Source of the DNA: Apophysomyces variabilis
Taxonomy: Eukaryota; Mucoromycota; Mucoromycetes; Mucorales; Mucoraceae
DNA: 64,000 nt
Assembly: GCA_002749535.1 (NCBI GenBank)
Contig: MZZL01000064.1
Location: 124,001 to 188,000, forward strand
Reading direction: 5' to 3'
Position 1 is the first letter of the stretch, and the number at the start of each line of letters is the position of its first letter. The position numbers were made by a program, and so were the translations under genes. Of the stretch, positions 44,494-56,070 are shown piece by piece. The notes under the pieces were generated by a model. It ran no database searches. It saw only the letters and a list, made by a program, of their open reading frames with translations, and had not been told where the DNA came from.

Positions 44494-46731
44494 TCATCTC
44501 AATCCGTACAAGTGAATTGCAGCTTCTCCAAAAACCAATTTCGGAACGTCTACTAAATAGCCAACCGTGCCCTTCTTACCAGCCTGTTTTTCCGTTTGGA
44601 TCCAGAAATTGATCTTTCCTGTTTGCTGGTCTAAATAGCCTGCGCAGTAATTTCGTACTCCCATCAGCTTTTGATGTTTACGCTGCAGTCATGGGAACGC
44701 GTCAATATGATCGATTACTTCTCTCACTATTTATTTGTTTTTCCTCTCGCTCTTTTTACCTGCTCTCCGTTAGGTGACCGCTTAAACAGATCATACATCT
44801 CCTCCTGTGTAACACCATCAAACTTGATCGGTCCTGAGTGTTGGTTTAGCACCGAGAGCAATGCGTGTGGCGGAGGTCTGACATAGAAAAGAATTAATTT
44901 TGTTTAGAAGCTTTGTCGCTTTTTTCATTCTTAGATCACTTACACGTTAACGATGGCACTCGAAATAATCTGAACCATAAGTCGAGGGTCGCCTTCCTCA
45001 TGCTCAGTCATGTCCTTCGAAAATAGTCGACCGGTAGCGCAACAATGTACCTTGTGTTTAAAAGTGACGACATAACGTTGTAAATATCGTGCTGTTTCCT
45101 AATTCCATGATGCTTACATCACCTGATAGTATGGAAATACGAATAGATCGATCGCGCGAATACTGTTGAAGGCGGCGGATAAAAAATCGTCTTTCCACTT
45201 CATGGTTCCCTGAAGTCCAATCTATGCCGATTCGTTTAGTCGATTCTACTTCAAGCAGAAACCAATGGCATAAGGAATTTGCCTACGATCATTCATATCA
45301 TCCAGAAGTTCTGGGTCACCATTCCATTTATTGAGTTGGCCCGATACCACATTTCCTAAAGCGCCGGTTTTCCCTGCTAATGTCGCAAGGTTAAAGTTTG
45401 CAGCGCTTTCCATGACTCTCTCAAACAGCGTAAGTCGCGGGTAAACGATAGGCACACCAGTAACAAGGAGCACATGCTTGATCGATTGTGGAAGACGATA
45501 CATAGCGTCGAAAATTATATCATAGGATTTTGGCCGGCATATATCATATTTTGTTCGTTCTCCACGCCCATCCAATGCTATAAACCCAATTTCTGGTCCA
45601 AGTGTAGTGACAATATGTTGACAAGTTGGTAGAACACCTTTAATCAAACCATGTGTTTGGGCCAGTTTAATTGTAGTATGATGCTGGAACAGGAGATAAA
45701 AGCGAGATGCGTTGGCAAAGAGTACTGTAAAACAAAATGGCGTTAATGTCTGATTCCAGAACGGTTTGACAGATACTAATGGACCTTGAAAACAATCAGA
45801 TCTCTGCATATCCGCTGGATACGATCCATATCCATCAATGATATCCTGAGAATGCCAATCTGGGTGAGATATGCTATCGCCATTCAGAAAAAAAGAGTCT
45901 ACAAACATGATCGTCCCACATATTGATCGAAGGAATGGATGCAAATGCCCTTGCAACTATGGGATTGTCTTCGAATCTAGGAACAATAATAAGAATAAGA
46001 TTCAAGGAAATCAATACCATCATTTACCCAAAGTTCTTGACGTAATTCCAGAAATAAAATTCCTCAAACCCTTCTCGCGCAGGCTGAGATAGCTGCGTTG
46101 CGATACGTTTCTTTGGATTCTTTTCATCTCGCCATGGCTTCATAAAATCCTTGTGGATCAAAGCATCCTGGTATAGCTGATCCCCACCACCGATCATGAC
46201 GTGGAAAGGTATTACTTCGTGTCGATCCAGTACATCGACCCAGAGAGGTGCTGTATTATAACCAAACGTGTTTTTGATTGCCTGAGGTATATCAGAAAAT
46301 CCATTGCAAGAATAGAATAAAAAGCGCATAGATTGATTGATCGGTGCCAGGTGGAAACTAAACGTTTTTCCTGTCCTCATCCAGTAGGTCACCTTTTGCG
46401 ATTCACGAAGTAGTGGAAGCTGTAGCTCAAAACGCCAAAAATGATACTGATTCCTAAACGAATCCAAAAGTTCCCCCTGAACTTCTATGGAATGCATATC
46501 GCCATTTTCCGATTGCAATTCAAGTTGGAGACATGCTGCTACTGGATCTTGATCGGTTGACACAAGAAGACATGAACCGCGCCATAGTGCTTTATCATAG
46601 TCTATACCGATGTAACGAAGTAACGGACCGCATATGGTACTGCACCGGTCCGTTGCAGGCAGCTGTATTTGGTCATTCTGTGGTGATACTCGATTGGGAC
46701 TGGTCTGGGGATAGGCTGGTTGAGGATACAT
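44494..46731 (-). CDS. PhoD-like phosphatase domain protein
   Basis: A metallophosphatase-fold protein of 596 residues. Eight minus-strand exons: 46731-46028, 45976-45907, 45845-45785, 45724-45287, 45221-45118, 45050-44944, 44877-44760 and 44682-44494. Signature pieces of the fungal PhoD-like family are MIGGGDQLYQD, INMWDDHDIIDGYGSYP (assembled from two exons), FYLLFQHHTT, GPEIGFIALDGRGER, DDMNDHWTS and SILSGDVHCCATGRL. The Asp, His and Asn-His clusters correspond to metal-binding positions in PhoD enzymes. No signal peptide is seen; the N-terminus is Pro/Gln-rich, so an intracellular location is likely. Physiological substrate is unknown for this branch. The start at 46731 gives a short unstructured leader. 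Confidence 0.85.
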
Positions 46732-47478
46732 TTTATGCTATGCAACTGTTCAGAAATAGAGAGATTTCACGTAAGGGAAAGGTTAGATAACAGCTTGCTG
46801 CATATGAAACATCCTGAGAGTCCGTTTCGTGCATAAACTTGGTCCCTTCATGCGCGGATTGGTGCGTGGGTTTTTTCTGATCATAGATGGTTTAAAAAGG
46901 GTAGCCTTTCATGAGCCGCAGCCATTTATATTATATTTAGTCTATTGTTTTCATAAGAGTAGATCTTGTCATGTTCGAATGTAAGGAAAGAATCATTCAG
47001 CAAGCTCTATTCTTTTTCTTAAAGAAAAAGAAAAGAAAGTTTACTGATGAACGATCCCCGTGGCGGAAGTACACGCTCTTCCAAAAGGCAGTTTCGTGTG
47101 TAGTCCATGATTACCCTGAAGCGCATGGCAGTTGAATTTCATTCATTGTAAGGCTATTCACTTATAATGAAAGCGGCTCCTGATTGCCATCTGCAAGCCA
47201 AGATATGGCATGAATCCATTTGATCTGGATGCTTCTGTTCACAGCAAACCCTGAATAACGCACTATCTTAGCTGCCAAAGATAAGGGCATAGCTATCCTA
47301 CATAATCCTTGTTGAAATAGGGGACAAGCCGTTCTAACATACCATAAGATCAAACGTGTCCGATTTCGTGCATTGAACATGCTTGGTCATTTTTTTTTGC
47401 TTTACGCAAATACGCCCAAATTCCCTGTAGGTCACACAGCCTGACTTTTTCTTCCCCAGACTGACGACGCAGGTAACC
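46732..47478. other. Divergent spacer between PhoD-like and bromodomain genes
   Basis: 747 bp holding both promoters. A 72-residue minus-strand frame (47162-47380) is taken as chance. No specific site assigned. Confidence 0.5.
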
Positions 47479-49199
47479 ATGACGTTGGAAGCAATGCCTC
47501 GAATTCAGCTTAAACTTCGATTAAACAAACCTGCTGTTAATGACGAAGAAGCTCCCAAAAAGAAACACAAGCACAGAGACAAATCTAAGAAATCCCATAA
47601 GAAGCATAGAAAGAAGCGTCATGACCATGATTCTGCTGCTGAACCAGTGGAACAGAGCTATGCACATGTTCCTACGGGTGGTAAGCGTCCCTTTGCGTTA
47701 CTTGAGTCAAATGAGTGTCAGCAGGACGGAGATGAAGACGACTTTTATGCCGATGAGCAAGTTGAGTATAACCGTGCGTATGCAGATGAGGATATTTCCC
47801 AGCACGAAGAAAGGGATGAAAGAGTAGAGGAAGAAGAAAAAGTAGAAGAGTGCCAAGAAGAAGGCAATTTTCTTGCTCGGAAACCTGTTATATCGCAACA
47901 GTCAAAGAAAGCGGTGGAAAAACCAAGGAAACGAGGCAGACCATCGAAGAATAAGACGCCGCCTAAAAAGCTGATGCCCCAAGCGCAGCCTGCCAAAAAA
48001 GACATGCAAAGTGTCGGTCGCAAGTTATTGGACACACTCATAAAGTAAACACTCCATAGCAAAGAAAGTAGGGTTCTTTGACAAATTACTGAATGATTCA
48101 GGCTAGGAAAGATGCATATGGATTCTTTCTGGAGCCTGTCGATACCCAGTTGGTAACTGACTATCTCTCAGTCATCCGACGACCCATGGACCTCTCCACC
48201 ATGCGTCGGAAGTTAGACATGGGGCAGTATCAACATATGGATGAATTCCGTGAAGATTTCATGCTGATTGTGAGCAATGCCAAGACGTACAATGCAGCCA
48301 ATACTATCTATTGGCGAAGCGCAGACAGACTAGAACAATATGCTATCAAAGCCATTGATCGAGCTGCTAAAACAGTGGTCTATGAGCAAAATGAAAGAGA
48401 GTTATCTATGGAGACCCCTTCCAGAAAGCAGTCTGAAACATCTGTAAATATCAAGGTGGAAGAAGATGTCGATATTATAGGAACCATCAGTAGCGCTCCT
48501 TTGGTCGATTTGGGACTACCTACACGAGAACCAAGCACAGATCCTGTCGTTTCTTCACGCAGCTTGACACCCACCCGCACACATGGAAAGAAAAAGAAAA
48601 AAAAATTGATGGAGTCCGGTGGCAGTTCCATCTATGCACCCGATGGATCCCTTTCCACCGTAAACGGAGGTAAAAAAAACACAAAGAGAATGCCCTGCGA
48701 TGTTCTGATTCTTGTTTTTCTTTTCCCGCATGTCTTAGTGAACGATCTAACTTCTTTGATTCCTTCTAACAAACCTTTTGCCTCATTTCCGGACCTTACA
48801 ATGCCCAATAGGCATGCTTTACCTTCGGCCTTCTTCAATCGCAGTACGACCGAAGATTTTAGCAGCCAAAAACATATCATTCACCAGGCCTATTTTAACC
48901 ATTACGGCCCATTTACTGCCCTTGGAACTCAGGCTCCTAGAGATTTCCGTACGCTTGACGATATTGCCTACATTGATACAATGTATGGCAGCGATGAAGG
49001 GGAGGCTTACATAAGAAGCTTATGGGATTTTACATCCGGATTGGGTCTGGAAGACCAGACAACAGCAAAAGCGCAATATCTTACACGAGGAGCATGGAAC
49101 CTTGCAGCTCAGGTCTTGTCTCCCAATCCTCAACAAAAAGTAGAGACAGAATTTGGCACTGTAGACGTCCTTGAAATCCTTAACCGTCTTAAAGATTAA
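47479..49199 (+). CDS. Bromodomain protein, BRD7/BRD9-like
   Basis: A nuclear reader of acetyl-lysine, resembling the BRD7/BRD9 subunits of SWI/SNF remodelers. Exons 47479-48044, 48107-48669 and 48739-49199 give 529 residues. The N-terminus is strongly basic (runs such as KKKHKHRDKSKKSHKKHRKK), then acidic, with an AT-hook-like KPRKRGRPSKNK (about 152-164). The bromodomain spans about 185-275: FFLEPVDT, YLSVIRRPMDLSTM and the acetyl-lysine-binding Asn251 in AKTYNAAN. The C-terminal region (about 380-520) carries the DUF3512-like extension typical of the group (inference). The acceptor of intron 1 is placed at 48106 because only this joins LLDTLIK to KDAYGFFLEP in frame. Confidence 0.87.
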
Positions 49200-49364
49200 A
49201 TGCAGATTTTTTTTTCTTGTTTTTATTAACATACTCTTATCCTGTTGATGGACCTGAAATTTGCAAAGTATAGGAATAAAATATTAAAGGACAAGGGTTT
49301 GATGAAATATGTTGAAAAGTTTAAATAACCAAGAATTGATGTATAATGTTGAAAAGCAATTGCT

Positions 49365-50893
49365 CTAGATCGTCTCCAGATCGCAGGAACCGAATCCATC
49401 TCTCTGGTTAACGAATTTGACCGCTGCAGTGTAATGGAACCAAATGCCACCGCAAACGAAGAGATGCCACAATTGGTGGGAATGGCCAAGGTGGTCAAAC
49501 CGACCAGGCCACAGGGCTTCGGGTAACTGATTAGCATAAACAGCTACGCCCAAGATATAACATGCAAGTGATTTTGCCACAGGTGCCAGCCAAGTACCGG
49601 TTGCCAGGCCACCGTGAATGGAAACAAGATGCGCAATAGGAATGGCGCCAGAGGATGCAAGACTGATAAAGAACATAATTCGTATCCATCGATATTCTGT
49701 ACATATTATATTGAAACAAGTAGGAAAGGTTTGGAAACGTCAGGTTCAGTTCGTTATTCCTTTTTTTTATTTTTATTTTGGTTTGCTTACCCATGTCATC
49801 GAACCATTTCATAAATGGCATACCCACACCGATCATGGCCAATGTGCCAGTGCCGACGATGTATGTGTTCCGCCATGAATCACAATAATAGAATCCATAA
49901 TACTCGCACAGAATGATGCTTGCGCAAATCAAGACGGAAATGCCTACATAATCTAGGCAAGCCATACGTGTAAATGTCTGGTAATCATTGATACCGGAAA
50001 GCGTATGCCAAACGGTAGAGCACATGAGACATTTGCAGGCCGCTATGAAAAATATGGCGAAAATAATTTTGTCAAGCCCTGGTACGCCGGAAAGAAGCTG
50101 GGAATAAAAGAGTTCATAAATGCCAATGCCGAGAAAAACGAAAAAACCGATAAGATGAGTGTAAATGTTTCCGGTTTCATTATGGATATATAAGAGGGAG
50201 TGAAAACAATCTGTTGGAGTGGAGAGGAATCGATAGCCTGTATGGATATGCTATAAGACATATAAAATGAGATGGTTAGTACCCTTACAGCACGGGTGCT
50301 AAATCATTTACTCTATTGTTGCGCCAAGGTGCCGGTAATTCATCATAATGTAATAATCGCTTAGCACCATAGGCGATGGCCTGCCGTAGATGTTCCATTT
50401 GCTCTGTAGCCATGTCTGCGATATCGTGAATTGTTTCATTGACCCTGTTCCGCATTTGGTAGGCATGCTCGAGCGCATCTGAGATACGCCCATCTACTTC
50501 TTCAATGGTCGATATCATGGCATCAATGGTATCTTCCAGTGTTTTCTCGAAATAATCGTCTGTCATTAACGTCTCTAATTCTCGGTACTTTTCAGATAAG
50601 TCGGCCACGCTTTGTTCCAGGGTCTGCGTCAAGAAAAGGGAGGGCTGGCAATTGTTAAACTGCTGCCAGCGATGTTGCCATTCTTTGTCGAGTGCCTCGA
50701 GCATGGAATGGCTTTTCTTGATCTTTTCTAATGTGCCCTGTAGACGTCCACTGCCGAGACTGTTCTCGAAATGGTGTAGCCGGTACTTGAACTTTTGCAA
50801 CAGTGGCGCCAGACGTTCTGCAAAGAACTCGTCCAGGTCCAGGGCCTCATCACAAGTGCCCTGGGTTTTGTTGATCGTCAGCAAGTTCTCCAT
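49365..50893 (-). CDS. PAQR/adiponectin-receptor family protein (Izh type)
   Basis: A seven-pass membrane protein of the PAQR superfamily, linked in yeast (Izh proteins) to zinc and lipid homeostasis. Three exons (50893-50312, 50250-49791, 49696-49365) give 457 residues. Residues 1-190 form a long, largely helical cytosolic domain with coiled-coil character, as in yeast Izh3. The membrane domain opens with HIHTGYRF and LLYIHNETGNIYTHLIG. Zinc-site motifs are complete: CSTVWHTLSG (S-x3-H), CLDYVGIS (Asp) and GHSHQLWHLFV (H-x3-H). These match ceramidase-like catalytic residues of the superfamily. The stop is 165 bp from that of the convergent bromodomain gene. No defects were seen. Confidence 0.92.
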
Positions 50894-53717
50894 GAAGGGA
50901 CTGTACGCCCTCGCAAAAGCCGTATAAAGTAAAGGAAAAAGAAAGAAAGACAGAGAGAGAGATAGGAAATAAAAGGGTGGTGTACAAGAAGGCTGAAGAG
51001 GAAAACCTTATTGTTGGGTTTGAAAAATCGAAACAACAGAAGTTGGGTTGCCCTCACCCAATGGTACTGCACCCAACCCTCGTGAAAATGTAACCTTTGT
51101 TTCTTGGGTGCTGTCCTTATCTTCCTTACTCCCCTCCCTGCCATACCATCCCTCTTTGTCTCTGTCTGGATCCTTTGTTACCCTATACAAATAAACAAAG
51201 CGCCCTTTTCTCCTGTCCTATCTGGTTTAATACATGTCTTCATCCATTGAGATCACTATATTTTATCACGTTGCCTTAACCCCAAACAAACCCATCTTCG
51301 TCGATTCAAGGATGCCACACAGACCATCAATCCACTGGTCACGGTTCGGGAGAATGCGGCTTTGTGACAACGTGCAATCCATTCAGCCCTTCTATTACTT
51401 GTGTTTATCATCAGGAAGATGGACCAGACATTCTATCTTGTCTCTTTTGTTGATCACCTTCCTTCTTTATTGCTTCACAGAAGCATTGAAACGAGTTTTG
51501 TTCTTCCCGGTTATCTGACAAACACTGATAGAGGTTTCTGTACGTTGGGGGGACGACTATTCGGGATCCAAATTGAAAAATTGTTTACCCAGACCGTCGG
51601 AGTCGGGCCCCCCTCCCCGGATACGTTGTAGCGTGATTCATCTTCATTCACTAGAAAACTACTCTACTACTTCCTTTTAGGATCTAGAGCTCTTGCGAAA
51701 TAGGCAAGCTGAGTTATGTATACACTTCTACCGCATGCCTGCTAATATATGCTCCGATTGAGTTTGGTATCCAGATATCTGCTCGATTCAACCATGTCTC
51801 CTCTTTTCATGCCTTTGGCTATCGAATGGCTTGTACGAGCAAAACAGTACCATGTTTGAAAACTACCTTTTATCCAGGAACAGATAAGACTTGATCGATA
51901 GCTATAGCTTGCAAAGCGCGTAAAATGATTTTATCGTTGAAAGGGTGCCATCTGTTCGTTTTTATATATACTTTCTAATACACATATATCTTGTACGTGG
52001 CTCCAATCATTTGCGTTTCTGCAGCGCAATTTCCTTTGGTTAAAGCCATGCAAACTCTTTCGGAAACCGAAGAAGGTTTGATGCCTCCTCTTTTAAAGTG
52101 ATATGCATCTTTTTAACACCTTGAACAAAGGACTTAGTTTGGTTTAAGCTGTTATTTGATCAGTATCTTTACACATTAAATCGGTTAATTTGGCTAAAAT
52201 TAAATTGCTTTACTTCAGTATTCCCAAGGTTCATGAGAACGATCAAACGCGGTTAAGTCAAACTCTGGATTATCATTTAAACAGACACGTTACGAGTTCT
52301 TTGTCTTCATCTGCACGACTATCGCTATTCCCAGCCTTCCACCTACTGTTTCGTACTTGGGCCATGCGCTGTATGTCGTATATTCGACTGGCCTATTCCT
52401 GTCGGTAACAGTCTTCATGCCATACAGTTTTACAAGAATAGCCTACTGACTGATTCTCTTATCCCGGTTATTTTACGTCCAAATCCAAGTTATTAACCAA
52501 AGGTTCTGTCAGTACTCATTGGCATACATAGATTTGTTGAAAGATATTCGAACAGATGTTTGACTGACCGCCTTTTCAGTTAACTACTCCACATACAATT
52601 CTACACACGCTTGTTTCTGAGTGAAGGACAGGGTTAGTAGATAATACATGAGTAGTGCCATCCTTGCTTTTCTTTTGAGTATAACTCCCCTTGATTTTTC
52701 CATAGATCACAAGAAATATGTCGCTATTCCTTTTTTTTTTCTTTTTGCGCCAGGAGAGTGCAAAGCAGGGAACTCAAGGTCTCCTTATTACCCACAACAG
52801 AAGACTTACTGCCAATTATGAATTTATTTTATGCAGTAGAAACATGAGCTTTGAAAGCAAACATTGTTGTTGTCATTCTTCCTTATCATGACAGCTAACA
52901 ATGCACCATGTAATATATCCAATAATACCAAGTAGAAAACGGCATACTCTCTAGCCAAGGTAAACGTTGAACCGTAACTCATCTATGCTGTGCGCTCAGT
53001 GGTTCAGAAATTCTATTGTTTGAAAGTAGTAACGGAACGTCTGGACTAGTTTATATACTGCGTCATATAAAATAAAAAAAACCACATGCCGTTGGTTGCT
53101 GTATCAGTAGCAGGGAATACATAGGCTTGGGGGAGGTTGCGAAGAAGGCATTAATATTTAACCTTTTTTCTTTGCACTTCTGCCGTTAACTAGGCTAAAC
53201 GTTCGATAATGGCAACTTGACGAGGACAGCTTTGGACAAGTGCCAAACATTTCTTTTGATCAAGTCTTGAAAAAACTCTTGAAAATGAATTTGTCCCGTT
53301 TCGAGCAACAACGACGGGGAAAGCATCATTTATGTTCCGAAGCTGTTGAACATGAGTTGCTGCTCAATCGGCTCCTGGCAATATAAACGCATATTACAGA
53401 ATCTGTGACACCAGATGAGGGACTAATCAGTGATCTAAATATGGAACTGTTTGCGCCTTCGGTTGATGGATCGCCCAAAGTGTCTCCGTTTTACGCTTGG
53501 CTCTTCAATCTAATGACATCTAGCATACGAACAAAACAAGCAGACAAGCATAGTATATGCCTCACTTCTAGGCGATGAAGATGCATGTGCAGAAAACCTT
53601 AACTTGTCGCACCCGCATGCACAGCCCGGTTTGATAAACCTTGATTAAAGCGAAAAGAAAAAGAAAAGATTTATTTTACTCTGTTGTTATGCAAGAAGGA
53701 AAGAATCGAACAGCGGA
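50894..53717. other. Long spacer between PAQR gene and beta-tubulin
   Basis: 2.8 kb. The left end is the PAQR promoter (purine-rich on the plus strand, 50936-50972). Frames such as 51234-51518 and 52190-52408 have no family features. Two coding-like fragments at 53285-53578 are listed separately. No repeat or RNA gene seen. Confidence 0.45.
53285..53578 (+). pseudogene. Possible gene remnant, two coding-like pieces
   Basis: An ATG-led frame at 53285-53386 reads NLSRFEQQRRGKHHLCSEAV and stops. After an acceptor-like TATTACAG (ending 53399), a second frame (53400-53578) reads SVTPDEGLISDLNMELFAPS and PKVSPFYAWLFNLMTSSIRT. The two are adjacent on the same strand, but no normal donor links them. 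Composition looks protein-like and no family is recognised. It could be a decayed gene or chance. Confidence 0.2.
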
Positions 53718-55455
53718 TTATTCTTCAAGCTGTTCATCTTCCATAAAGTCTTCTCCTTCGTCCATTTCTCCTTCAGCCGAGGCTTCTTGATATTGTTGGT
53801 ACCTAATAAAAAATGGTACAGCTGTGTTGAGCCAAAACAGTACTTTTTCTTTCTTTGGAAAAATGCAGAAGCATGCATGTCAAACTTACTCAGACACTAA
53901 GTCATTCATGTTGGATTCCGCTTCAGTGAATTCCATTTCGTCCATGCCTTCCCCTGTATACCAATGGATGAAAGCCTTGCGTCGGAACATGGCCGTGAAC
54001 TGATCATTGACACGCTTGAACAATTCTTGGATGGCTGTGCTGTTGCCAATGAAAGTGCCAGACATTTTGAATCCGACTGGTGGGATATCACAGAGAGAGG
54101 TCTTGACACTGCTAGGGATCCATTCCACAAAATAAGAAGAGTTCTTCTGTTGAACAGCCAACATCTGATTCTCTACTTCTTTAGTGGACAATCGACCACG
54201 GAAAATGGTAGCCACAGTAAGATAACGACCATGACGGGGATCGGATGCGGCCATCATATTACGTGCGTCGAACATTTGTGCTGTCAGTTCAGGCACACTA
54301 ACGTTGCGGTATTGTTGGGATCCAAGCGCCGTCAGGGGGGCAAAACCCACCATGAAAAAGTGGAGACGAGGGAATGGCACTGAATTCGGGTAAGGCGTAT
54401 GTGAGACAAATACTACCATAGTATGCATTTTGTTGTTATAAGTTATATGTTTTGTTTACCCATGTTCACAAAGAGTTTGCGAAGATCAGCATTGAGTTGT
54501 CCTGGGAATCGGAGACTGGTAGATACACCAGACATAACGGTCGAAACCAACTGATTCAGGTCGCCATAGGCAGGATTGGATAGCTTGAGCGTACGGAAAC
54601 AAATGTCATAGAGGGCTTCGTTGTCGATACAGAAGGTGGCATCACAGTTCTCCACCAGCTGATGGACGGTCAACACGGCGTTGTAGGGTTCCACAACAGT
54701 ATCCGAAACCTTGGGTGAGGGGACAACGGAGTACGTGCAGAGCATGCGATCAGGATATTCTTCGCGGATTTTGCTCAACAACAGGGATCCCATACCGGAG
54801 CCGGTTCCACCACCGAGGGAATGGGCTAACTGGAATCCCTGAAGACAATCCGTATGTTCGGCTTCTTTACGAATGATATCCAGAACAGAATCCACCAGTT
54901 CGGCGCCTTCGGTGTAGTAACCTTTTGCCCACGAGTTACCTGCGCCCGACTGGCCAAAGACAAAATTGTCTGGTCTGAACAGCTTGCCGTATTTGCTACC
55001 ACGAATAGAGTCCATCGTGGCAGGTTCAAGATCGACAAGGACAGCTCTAAACAGAGGTTTACATAACGGATCAGCATGGAAACAAGTGACGAGAAAACGA
55101 AAATAAAGCTCTCTTTTTCTTTGAACCTTGGGACATATTTGTTGGAAGATCCTTCGTTATAATACACGTTGATACGTTCTAGTTGCAGGTCGTTGTCACC
55201 CGCATACGCACCGGTTGTATCGATGCCATGTTCTTCACTGATAGTCTCCCAGAATTTTTGACCAATCTAAAGCGAAATCTGTCCTTGTCAGTTTGATTTT
55301 TCATCAAATGGTTTATATTCAGATAACTTGCCTGGTTACCACACTGGCCTGAACAGATACCAATCGTAGGGTAAATAGATCATAGTGATTTTAGCTACTG
55401 GTTTGTATATAGATGACATGTACATACCAGCCTGTACATGGATGATTTCTCTCAT
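53718..55455 (-). CDS. tub2: Beta-tubulin
   Basis: The beta subunit of microtubules. Six exons (55455-55428, 55348-55332, 55266-55127, 55046-54460, 54379-53890, 53802-53718) give 448 residues. It begins [17 protein letters not shown], where MREI is the beta-tubulin autoregulatory tetrapeptide; the GTP-binding GGGTGSG lies at 140-146, and the tail is acidic ([17 protein letters not shown]). Exon 2 is only 17 nt and its downstream intron (55331-55267) has a GC donor. The exon 3 donor is GTTCAA, a weak match, forced by the conserved frame. Residues at benzimidazole-binding positions differ from sensitive fungi: Cys165, Tyr167 and Ala198, with Phe200 kept. These suggest intrinsic benzimidazole insensitivity (inference). 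Confidence 0.95.
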
Positions 55456-56070
55456 AGTAAAATGATTAGGTATAAACAGAAAATTAAGAAACTAAGAAGA
55501 AAAGAAAGGGAAAAGATGTAAGAAGGAGAGGGAGGAACAAATACACCGCATTATTTTGGGCGGATGATGTTTACACCAAGACAGGTGAATGCATGGTGTC
55601 TTGTTTTCCTTTTCTCGCGCACACATCTGTCCCTGCACACTCCTGAATCCACGAGTTGATCCCTAAAAAAGAATTTGACTCGCACAACCTTTATGCAGCA
55701 AACACACGCATACACATCCGCATATACACATGCACCGTATACATAGGCTTTGCCCAGCTCTGATATGATAGAGGCATCTATTCATTAAATAAACTGATCG
55801 AAATAGAATAAGCTAATCAACGTAGCACAAGAGAAAAGAAGAAGAGATCGGACGAGAGGGGACAAAAGACAAGAGATGTCCGGGGCGGGAAATGAGAAGG
55901 GAAACAAATAGGAGCAGTGGGGGGGGGGATGGATACACAGAAATATAGGCTTTCATAAAAGTTACAGTTCTAAATAAGAAAAAAAATCATAAACAAAAGT
56001 AATATACAGTATAGCTAGGTTGAATGGAGGGGAATAAGGAAGAATTGAAAAAAAGAATACGTATAACAAT
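55456..56070. other. Spacer: beta-tubulin promoter and isomerase 3' region
   Basis: 615 bp, strongly purine-rich on the plus strand (pyrimidine-rich on the tubulin sense strand) with a run of 10 G at 55919-55928. It should hold the tubulin promoter; no specific site assigned. Confidence 0.5.

Noticed and set aside
48045..48100. Apparent frameshift between the basic N-terminus and the bromodomain
   Set aside because: Using the acceptor at 48106 instead of 48102 restores the frame, so no frameshift is needed.
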